DNA from: Eonycteris spelaea
Taxonomy: Eukaryota > Chordata > Mammalia > Chiroptera > Pteropodidae
NCBI GenBank assembly: GCA_003508835.1
Contig: PUFA01000022.1
Location: 3,658,001 to 3,722,000, forward strand
Reading direction: 5' to 3'
Length of the DNA stretch: 64,000 nt
The notes beneath the pieces are model-generated. The model was given only the letters and a program-made list of their open reading frames with translations, was not told where the DNA came from and made no database searches. The translations under genes and the position numbers were made by a program. Positions 55,966-64,000 of the stretch are shown in pieces (position 1 is the stretch's first letter; each line of letters starts with the position of its first letter).

Positions 55966-58415
55966 GTAAAACCCTTTGAACCCTGCCAGGTTCTCTGTGA
56001 ATAGCAGGCACCCATGGAAGGATGATTAAATTACTGCTGTACTCCTTTATCAAAAGTGCAGAATCCTCCAAAAGTCTGTCTGCTTCTAATGAAGATTTCA
56101 GGGTAAAGGGGACCCTTTTATTTTTTAGCCAATACCCACCCGTCTCTACTTCTCAAGTGGCTGAGAAAAGACAAGAATCTTTCAGCCTCATTATTTAAAA
56201 CCTTAAGCACTTAAAGTTTATGAATACATAGATGTGAACACATTATTTAGAGTAATAACTTAGAGAATAATAACTTCAAAACAAGCATTTGTTTTCACAA
56301 GAAGGATGTTGTCTAAAATCAGTTCAGAAAATGAAGGATTTTTTAAGGCTTTATCTTCTAGGTTCAGCATCTAATCCTACTTCTGAAAAAAAAAAGTGCT
56401 TATAACACATTAGTATGCAACTTCTGAGGCCTACCAATTTGTGGTGGTTTTCATTCACATTAATCCTAATTTTTATTCTTCCTTTAAATATGGGTTAGAA
56501 TTGTTTGATATTGTGATCACATAAAAGTAACAAAATAAACGACCCACTTCCCTAGTTCGGTGACTGGCTTTCACATTTCATGTTCCATTGGATCCCTCAT
56601 TTACCTTGCACCCCTTCTCCCAGTGCATCCAAACAATTGCTTTATCTTTTCAATAATGTCAGAAATCCCCTAGAAATAGGGCAATCTAGCAGAGCCACTT
56701 TCTTTATGACAAAGATCAAGGGAAGGACCTTTTGCACTATGTGGGTTATAGCAGACATCTTCTAAAGTGTGTTTCCTATGGGTATGATTTGGCCTGTGGT
56801 ATCTGCAAGTTTATGCAAACACGAACCATGAGATTTGCTTTCAAACTGCCTATCAGATTTCCTTCATTTCTTGTTCTGGGCTAATCTTCAGGGCTTCTTC
56901 ATGGAATCTCACATGTTATTGCCTGCAGTCATGTGCTGGGCCCTCCCTTCCCACTTTCAGGCGCAGTATTAAGGTCCAGGCAAGTTAAATCTCCCTGTCC
57001 AGTACTGGCTGGCCCACAACTCCGACATCCTCTTCAATACCTACCTGGCCCACAGCTCCGGCGTCCCCAAGGGTCAGGGAAGCTCGTCCATTCTTTCACG
57101 TGTCCTCTTTCGCTTCTCTCTTCATTGTTTGCCTCTGGTTCTCTCTTCCTTCTCTGTGTGGAACCAGGGAGGAGGGGTTAGGGACGGGGTGGAAATGTCT
57201 CTTCCCATATCAGCTGTGTCTCACCCCTGTAGCCTTGGGGTGCTTCCAGAGCTCCTGACTCGGGGCTGACTGTTACCTGTAGCAGTATGCTCACAGCTGC
57301 AGCCTCCTTGCACCCTGCTTAATTCTGGAATCAACCCACTCTCCAGCCCACAGTCAGTTCCTGGACCATTGTCAGCACCTGCCTTCAGGAAATTCGGTTT
57401 TCTGCATATGCATACCCACTTGCTGCTTTGGTTTCATATCAAGAGTCTTGTTGTTTTAGTTTGGCTTTGTTTTTCCACCCTAAGTGCTTTCTCTTATTTG
57501 CTTTGAGTCTAGCTGTGGAGTTGGAATTTAGTTTCATGCAGGATCTTGTTTTATGTAGTAGTAGGGTCATACAATATGTCACATCTGCCATACAGAGTTT
57601 GGGAATACTTGCAAAGATCCAGATAGGGAATAAGATGACCATGTCCCCTCACTGCAGGATTACCTGTCCTATGAATTGTCTCTTGGAGAAAAGGTGTCAA
57701 GATTTCTCTGCTCTTACAGTTTCTTCTAAAATCTATTTAAAATTATTTTCTAGTCTTATACAGTCTGGTTGGGATGCTAATTACTAGATTGTTTTTTTCC
57801 ATATTTTATTAAGTCTTGTTTTATATGCTACATGAGTAATTAGTATTTGCTGTCCCCAGCTTTGGGGCTTTCACCAATATTCTGAGACAACAGGAAATGA
57901 CCCATATTATGGTACTTAGTGCATGGTGAAGCCCTAGAGTTTTTAGACCGTAGTTCTTAGTTTCATTCTGGAACTCTACACATCATGTAAACCAGTAAAT
58001 CCCAGCCCTCTTGAGGGCCTGCATTCTACCATTAGTGAGACCTTTGTTGGTAAAACTGGTTATATGTTTGACTTGACGTGTCTGGTGCCCTCTTGGAAGG
58101 TGTAAGGATTTAGAATATAACCACCGAGGAGTATTTGGGATCTTCAACATAATCTCTACAAGAGGAATATCAGAGCACTCCATCCTACTATGTTTTCATC
58201 TTGAGCTTGAACTTCTCACAGACAAGGTGCATGCCACAGGGACTTTATAGTAACAACATTGGAGAAAGGGATGTGAATAGGAAATGCTCATGGGAAGTCA
58301 GGATAATGGCTGCCATTAAGGGCAAAGCTGCCAGTCTCTAATGGTTTAGCAAAATTCCCCATCTAAAGGCTTCCCAAGGGTATTATGGAAGCCTGAGGGA
58401 AGTGTCAGTAACTTC
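55966..58415. other. Unique sequence, no gene seen
   Basis: No named repeat was recognised over 2.4 kb. A short direct repeat (GGCCCACA-CTCCG-C-TCC) occurs at 57011-57030 and 57047-57066, with period 36 bp. The 119-codon frame at 57428-57787 matches nothing I know. Confidence 0.45.
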
Positions 58416-58431
58416 AAAATACATCGAGCTA
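58416..58431 (+). repeat. Left target-site duplication of the L1
   Basis: AAAATACATCGAGCTA is repeated at 59674-59689 as AAAATACATTGAGCTA. The single difference is a C to T change at a CpG. Confidence 0.85.
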
Positions 58432-59673
58432 AAACCTCTTCAATAAATGGCGCTGGGAAAATTGGAAAGCCACATGCAAAAGAATGAAACTCCACTGCCG
58501 TCTTTCACCATACACCAAAATTAACTCAAAATGGATCACAGACCTAAATATAAGACTGAAACAATAAATGCATAGACAAAAACATTGTTACTAAACTTAC
58601 AGACCTTGATCTTAGAAAGCAAAAATACTGGATGGGACTATGTCAAACGATAAAGCTTCTACACAGCAAAAGAAACCATCAACAAAACAAAGAACCCACC
58701 AACCAAATATGGAGAAGAGATTTGCAAACAGCACCTCCAATAAGAGGCTGATATCCAAAATATATAAAGAATTCATACAGCTCAACAACAACAAAAACAA
58801 ACAATCCAATTAAAAATGGTTAGAAGACCTGAACAAACACTTCTTCCAAGAAGACATACAAACAACCAACGGTTATATGAAAGGATGTCCAACTTCACTA
58901 GCTATTATGGAAAAGCAAATCAAAACCACAATGAGATACCATCTCACACCTGTTTGAATGGCTGTCATCAACAAGACAAGTAATAACAAGTGTTGGAGAG
59001 GTTGTAAGGAAAAGGGAACCCTTGTATGCTGCTGGGGGGAATGTAAATTGGAACAGCCACTTTGGGAAACAGTATGGAGGTTCCTCAAAAATTAAGAATA
59101 GAATTATGGTATGTCCCAAGCAATCCCTCTTCTGGGCATCTACCCAAGAAACTTGAAAACATTTATCTGTACAGATATATGCACTTTGATGCTCATCACA
59201 ACGTTATTCACAGTGGCCAAGAAGATGGAAGCAAACAACCGAAATGGCCTCCGATCGAGATTGGATAAAGAAGATGTGGTACATATATACAGTGGAATAT
59301 TAGCCATAAGAAAAGATGAAGTACTGCCATTGTGACAAGGATGGATCTTGAGATTGTCATGCTAAATGAAATAAGTCAGAGAACCCTATGAACCTTGAGA
59401 AAACGTGATTTCACTCATGGGGGATATAAAAATGAAAGCAACAATCAGACCAGACAAAATCTCATAGACACAGACAAGAACTTAGAGGTGACCAGAGGGA
59501 AGGAGGGAAGGAAGGAGGCATAAAAGAGTAAAGGGGGTCAAACATATGGTGACGGAAGGAGATTTGACTTCAGATGATAAACACACGATGTACGATACAG
59601 ATGATGTATTATAGAATTATACACTTGAACCTATCATTTCATTATCCAATGTCACCCCAATAAATTTAATTAA
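58432..59673 (+). mobile_element. L1 LINE 3' end, 1.24 kb, with intact target-site duplications
   Basis: The insert begins inside ORF2 (TTCAATAAATGGCGCTGGG). It continues through CACAATGAGATACCATCTCAC and AGTGGAATATTAGCCATAAG to the 3' UTR. The UTR has a purine-rich G/A tract (59493-59518) and ends GTCACCCCAATAAATTTAAT. It is 5'-truncated, and ORF2 is broken by stops and frameshifts, so it is dead. The flanking duplications fix both ends. The 3' terminus resembles bat L1s as I remember them. This is the youngest transposon in the window. Frames at 58612-59119 (minus) and 59062-59335 (plus) are shadows. Confidence 0.92.
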
Positions 59674-59689
59674 AAAATACATTGAGCTA
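59674..59689 (+). repeat. Right target-site duplication of the L1
   Basis: AAAATACATTGAGCTA is the partner of the copy at 58416-58431. Confidence 0.85.
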
Positions 59690-60859
59690 TATTTTAGACC
59701 CCTGACTACTGCTGAAGTATTATTGATTTCCAGAATTTTGAGTTCTGGTGAGACTTGAAGCACAAATCTCTGAGGGTGGAACAGCTTGAAGTGTCATTTT
59801 ATCCTAATTTTGTGAGTATTCTCCGCCCCTCCACAGTTATATGTTTTATGTTATGGAGTCATCTGGCCGTACCTGATTGGATTGAGATAGAGAACTTGAC
59901 CCCTTTCTAGGCTCGATCTTTCTTTCATGAATTTGGAATTGGCACCAAGGAATAGATAGTCTGTATTTGTGGCTGAAACTTAAGTAATATAAACTCAGGA
60001 ACTGTGTGTGCACGGAGAAGCATGAAAGAGAAGGGAAATGAGAGACACTTCCTTGTCGCCTGAGGGTTTTCCAGGTCACAGAGCACTGCAGTACTCTCAG
60101 TATCCTTCCAGGGAGTTTTCCTCTTAAACTAAAGATAGCTTGAGTTAGTGTCTCTTATTTTAAACCAAGATGACCTTGACTAAGACAGAGAGCCCTTGAC
60201 TTTTGTAATATTTTTTACAGTAATATATGTGACTCCTGTAAACATGATCATACTTTGGTTTGTATTGAGGAGGGGAGTAACAAGGGTCCTGGAGAGAGGG
60301 TTACCGTGTTGCTCAGGATTCCGAGTTGTAGGCAACAGACTGCACTGGAGCCAGTCTAAGCGGAGAAGGATAGTCAGAGGTTGTTAGATAGTTCACAGAT
60401 TGTTTGAACAGAGCGGGCTGAGAGGTGCATGACTGGGAACACATCAACCAAGTGCAGCAGGTCCAGAACAATGCCCGCTGTACCAGGGATTGTTCTTAGA
60501 GACACTTGTGATGTTAGGGAGTGAATAGCAGAAATGAGTTCATAGCTTCCCCAGGAAAAGCCAAAGGCTTTTTCCACCATATGTATTGGAAAAGCCTGTC
60601 TCACTGAGGGCTCACCTAGTGACTCAGTTTAATTCCACTGGCAAATCATTGGTGAGGAGACCAGCAGGACCAATGAGGACTTCGCAGCTGCACTCTCCGC
60701 TGCCATGTCCACTGAGGCTTGGGGCCCGGCATGGCCCAGGGTCCTCTGCCACGGACATGAGGACATGACTGGGCCTTTGCACAGAAGAAACTAACTTTCT
60801 CTGGGGGAAAAAAGTTCAAACCTAAGATGAATCGATCATTTTAAGTTTCTCTCCCACGG
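59690..60859. other. Mostly unique sequence
   Basis: No gene was recognised. The stretch 60290-60560 may be an old LTR or LINE remnant (GCAACAGACTGCACTGGAGC, GATAGTTCACAGATTGTTTG), but I could not name a family. Confidence 0.4.
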
Positions 60860-61070
60860 TGGAGCATGGTGACAAGGAGCATGACTCTGGAGCTGGATGA
60901 CCCGAATTCGAATTGGCCCCTTTTGCGAGCCACGTGGCCTTAGGCAAGTGGTTAAGTCTCTGACACTGGTTGCTCGTCTGCTACGGGAAGTTCCTACCAG
61001 TACTACCTCCCAGGACGTGTGAGGATTAAACGGTTACTATATCTTAAGTCCACAGAAAAGTGCCCAGCAC
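60860..61070 (+). mobile_element. MIR SINE
   Basis: GGAGCATGACTCTGGAGCTG, GAATTCGAATTGGCCCC, GTGGCCTTAGGCAAGTGGTT and GTGAGGATTAAACGG follow MIR head, core and tail. Near full length. Confidence 0.85.
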
Positions 61071-61841
61071 ACACATCAGCTGACAGTAAGGGTCTCCGAA
61101 GACCATTGCCCTAGAGGATGATTCATGGGGAAGCGAAAATCCATTGGAGAAACTTTGAAAAATATTCCACATTTGCTCCATCTCATCCATGGTATATAAA
61201 TTTTGGACCTTGCCAGAGACACTTCCTTGCCTCCAGCAGTCACACCTAACATGGCCGCCCCTGGGGTGGTGCATCAGAAGTGCTGCCTCATGCTGAGGCT
61301 GAGGTCAGACACAGGCCGGAGTCTGTCCCACGTGCCCACACGCCCCTCCTGGAAGCAGATTCTGCCTCTCAGTGCTCAGGGCGGTTTCAGCCCAGAGACA
61401 ACGGGCTGCTCCCCTGCCTTGCTCCGGCTGCCTGTTTTAGTTGCTGTTCTTTTTATCTTCCACAATGGAGTGAACTTGCTCTCTGAATTTTTATGGTACT
61501 TCAGGAATGAGGGAGGCTATTGTTACCAGGAGAACCTTTAGGTGTATTATCCATTCCTTTGAACAGAGATTTGTTGTTGTTATTTTAAAAGTCTAAACCT
61601 TTGGGGCAGTGAGAGTTTTAGGAGAAGGGACTCTTCAGTGTATATGAGCCTGGATCTGTGCTGTCACAGAGTGGGAGAATCCCACATTAGCTTCCTAGTG
61701 TGTTAACAAAACTCAGGGGCCGGCTTCTGTGTTGCATGGGTCGAGGCAGACTGTGCTCCTTGCTCTCTGGCAGACTCTCAGGTGGCTGCCTGTGGGTTTA
61801 TACAGGTATATACTTGTTCGGGAGCTCGTGAGGACAGGAGA
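61071..61841. other. Unique sequence, no gene seen
   Basis: It is somewhat GC-rich at 61230-61440. Frames at 61203-61541 and 61280-61486 overlap in different phases and have no recognisable domain. Confidence 0.5.
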
Positions 61842-61905
61842 GGAAGGAACCCACTATGTAAATACCATTTGCTAAGCGTGATGCCAGGCACTCTGCATTA
61901 GATAC
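61842..61905 (-). mobile_element. MIR SINE, antisense, left piece
   Basis: AATACCATTTGCTAAGCGTG and ATGCCAGGCACTCTGCATTA match the reverse-complement MIR tail. The element resumes after the LTR at 62322. Confidence 0.6.
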
Positions 61906-62321
61906 CGTATTAGTGTTTTAGGGCTGCAAGAATAAATTACCACAGACTTGGTGGCTTAAAACAGTGTATTCTCTCACAGTTCTGGAGGCTGGAGGTCTGC
62001 TGTCCAGGTGTCAGCAGGCAGTGCTCCCTCATGAGGCTCTGCAGGAGTGTCTGTCCTCGCCTCTTCCACAGAGACTCCAGTCTCTGTCTCTGGTCACACT
62101 GCCTTCTCCTCCTCTCTGCCTCTCCTCTTTTTTTTTCCTTATAAGAACACTAATCATTGGGTTTAGGATTCACCCAGATAATCCAGGAAGATCTCCTCTT
62201 GGGATCCTTAACTTAATTACATCTACAAAGACCCTTTTTCCAAATAAGGTTACATTGACAGGTTCTGGGGATTAGGTCATAGGTATATCTTTTTGGGGTA
62301 ACTACCATTCAACCCACTATA
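61906..62321 (-). mobile_element. MLT1-like (ERVL-MaLR) LTR, antisense, inserted in a MIR
   Basis: The left end CGTATTAGTGTTTTAGGGCT has TG changed to CG. Then come ACTTGGTGGCTTAAAACAGT, TTCTCACAGTTCTGGAGGC, CCTTATAAGAACACTAATCA and CAAATAAGGTTACATTGAC. The element ends AACCCACTATA. The 5-bp flanks GATAC (61901-61905) and GACAC (62322-62326) match at four of five positions. Length is 416 bp and no interior is present. Confidence 0.85.
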
Positions 62322-62482
62322 GACACCTCTCAGATTCTTATACTCTGAAAGCATGCATCATTATCTCAACAATTAACTTCAAAAAGTTTTAGGGTTATAC
62401 ACCTTGTAAGTGATGGAGCTGACTTAAATTCAGCAATGTCTGGTTTCAAAGTGTTTGTTCTTTCTACTATATCATGCTAAAA
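62322..62482 (-). mobile_element. MIR SINE, antisense, right piece
   Basis: GTAAGTGATGGAGCTGACTT, AAATTCAGCAATGTCTGG and a TTCTTTCTACTATATCATGC head continue the MIR interrupted at 61905. Confidence 0.6.
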
Positions 62483-62489
62483 ATGACAC

Positions 62490-62692
62490 AATAATTATAG
62501 CTGATATTTATTGAATACCAACTGTGTATCGGATGTATTAGAAATATTATTTCTAGACTTTATAACAATCCTACATACTAGGTCTTCTTATTCACAATTT
62601 ATAGATGAGGAACATAGGCTCGGATGAATTAAAAAGGGTCCAGGTCATGCATGTAATACGTGGTTAAGCAGTAATTTGAAATTACAGGCAAA
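62490..62692 (-). mobile_element. MIR SINE, antisense
   Basis: ATTATAGCTGATATTTATTG, ATTTATAGATGAGGAACATAG and TAATACGTGGTTAAGCAGTAA follow reverse-complement MIR tail and core. Confidence 0.75.
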
Positions 62693-63074
62693 ACAAGTCA
62701 AGGCCACTGGCAAAACCTTCAAAGCACTGAGGAAACCTACAGATAGTAGGCTAGCAGCTTGACTTTTGGTAGGTGAAGGATTGGCCAAGTCTCTTATAAA
62801 AGCATTAAAAATTCCTGAGACATTTAGGGTCAGTTTAACCTTATCTGGTGCAGTGTGGTTCAAGCATTTTCCACAGTGAGAGTGAAGCAGAGATTTGAGG
62901 TATTTTCTTCTTTCCCAGACCTTGAATGTGTCTTGAGAGGTTGTCAGGTTCTGTCCATGCTTTGACTTTGGCCACTTAGAAAGGATGGCCTTTAACTCTA
63001 CAGAAGGCACAGGAGCTTCACTTTGAGATGCAGTTTGGCATTTTCAGAGCTCTGTCTCATTTAGGTGTTAGAGC
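62693..63074. other. Unique sequence, no gene seen
   Basis: The minus-strand 121-codon frame at 62645-63010 begins here and ends inside the neighbouring MIR, which argues against a gene. Confidence 0.5.
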
Positions 63075-63235
63075 AGTCCCTAAGGTTGGCAGGGTAAGTG
63101 TTATTATCTTCATTTTACAGTCGAGGAGACTGAGTTTCGAAGTGAACTGTTACTGGCTATTTGCTTCACACAGAGGCAGAAGCAACTTGAGGCCTGACTA
63201 TTGGACCACAATTCTTTTTCCAATGCACCCAGGCC
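63075..63235 (-). mobile_element. MIR SINE, antisense, partial
   Basis: TTATTATCTTCATTTTACAG, TCGAGGAGACTGAGTTTCG and GGCCTGACTATTGGACCACA match the reverse-complement MIR core and head. Confidence 0.7.
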
Positions 63236-64000
63236 TTGTTTTAGTTTTTTTTTTTTTAATGCAGAACAAAAAATTAAGGATTAATTTCTCTAACGTCAGC
63301 TTTCTGATAGGTAAGAAAAAATGTAGGAAAAAGGTCTCTTTTCCCATTTCAGTTTTGAGGGTACACTATTGCATTTCAACACTGGTAGTTAAAAGTGATT
63401 TGTAATTGGGATTTTTTTCTTAAGGCAGAGAGCTTCTTTCTGTGACCTTATTTTCTTTGTGATTCCAAACAAGAGGGCCAAGGCTGCTCGATGATGTCCA
63501 GATTAGTGTTTAACGTGCCATCCTCAGACAATGAGGCTGAACCTGAACCTGATGTTACCTAGTTCTGAACACCTCACCTGAAGACTGGGGCCACCCGTGC
63601 AAAAGCTTATGACAAGTCACAGAATTTGGAATGAGGGAAGTGTAATACTCAAACTCTTACCCAGACAGTGTACAGAAATATCTTTAAGCCAGCAGTTCTC
63701 AGTCTTCATACTTGAGAAAGGGATGATTTTCTTAGTAATGTTGCAAAGCAAAGAATTTACCCCAAAGAGAATGATTGCCCACCAGAAGAATCATTCCCTA
63801 GCTGGCATGAATGTTTGTTTCTTCTTTTGTCTTGAATCATTATTTCCAACAGAAAGCTTATGTACCTCCTAGATAATTATGGCCACTACCCGCATTTAGG
63901 ACCTTCAGCTACCCACCTACCACTCCCTGCTAGCTCCATAATCCAGCACAGTTCCTCTGGCAGAGACTGACCGGCCACTTGTATTGGAGGGCCCCTTGAC
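63236..64000. other. Unique sequence, no gene seen
   Basis: No repeat or exon was recognised with confidence to the end of the window. The frame at 63597-63872 (91 codons) matches nothing I know. Confidence 0.45.

Noticed and set aside
57428..57787. 119-codon plus-strand frame
   Set aside because: No domain or homology is recognised, and an opposite-strand frame overlaps it.
62645..63010. 121-codon minus-strand frame with a protein-like look
   Set aside because: Its C-terminal residues come from an antisense MIR and nothing in it matches a family I know.
63690..63800. hAT transposon start suggested by CAGCAGTTCTCAGTCTTCAT
   Set aside because: Only the first dozen bases resemble a hAT end. 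No interior or far terminus was found.

Overview
The window is mammalian nuclear DNA, about 64 kb of intergenic or deep-intronic sequence. I can support no protein-coding gene, tRNA, rRNA or other RNA gene. Open frames are short, overlap on both strands, and the ones with recognisable content lie inside old transposable elements. The base composition, decayed LINE/LTR/MIR content and low CpG are typical of placental mammals. There are no Alu, B1/B2, BovA, carnivore SINEC, equine ERE or vespertilionid VES SINEs. The one fairly recent L1 (58432-59673) has a 3' UTR ending like the L1s I remember from bats. Together these suggest a laurasiatherian, most likely a bat of the SINE-poor, megabat-like type. 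This is inference, not proof.

Layout. 1-1.3 kb: unique sequence with a G-quadruplex motif. 1.5-7.2 kb: an antisense class I endogenous retrovirus, with a 391-bp 3' LTR, polypurine tract and decayed env, then an A+T-rich interior and a second, unrelated LTR. 7.8-12.4 kb: dense old repeats (an L2 with a MIR inside it, more MIR and L2, a compound tetranucleotide microsatellite, LTR-like blocks). 12.4-16.1 kb: mostly unique. 16.1-17.2 kb: an antisense L1 with an internal deletion. 17.2-25 kb: unique sequence with scattered MIR, L2 and L1, and a tiny processed retrocopy with perfect target-site duplications at 19.65 kb. 25-32 kb: LTR-like blocks, L1, MIR, and a hAT DNA transposon nested in an LTR. 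33.8-34.9 kb: a long L2 fragment that keeps a 199-codon open frame over its reverse transcriptase domain. 34.9-37.5 kb: little repeat sequence, a CpG cluster and a C-rich quadruplex motif. 37.5-38.4 kb: a twin-primed (5'-inverted) L1 that splits a MER5A-like element. 39.7-49.3 kb: L2, MIR and MLT1-like LTRs with unique sequence between. 49.3-54.5 kb: a repeat-poor block with a CpG-rich patch and a candidate small exon. 54.5-64 kb: a hAT-like element, the L1 with intact target-site duplications, an MLT1 inserted into a MIR, and further MIRs.

No genes work together here. What can be read is an insertion history (MIR into L2, LTR into MIR, hAT into LTR, L1 into hAT) and a few repeat-poor stretches that could be conserved regulatory DNA or intronic sequence of a large gene. 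I found no novel multi-gene system. Repeat family names are from memory of consensus sequences and need a RepeatMasker/Dfam check; boundaries are approximate unless target-site duplications are given.
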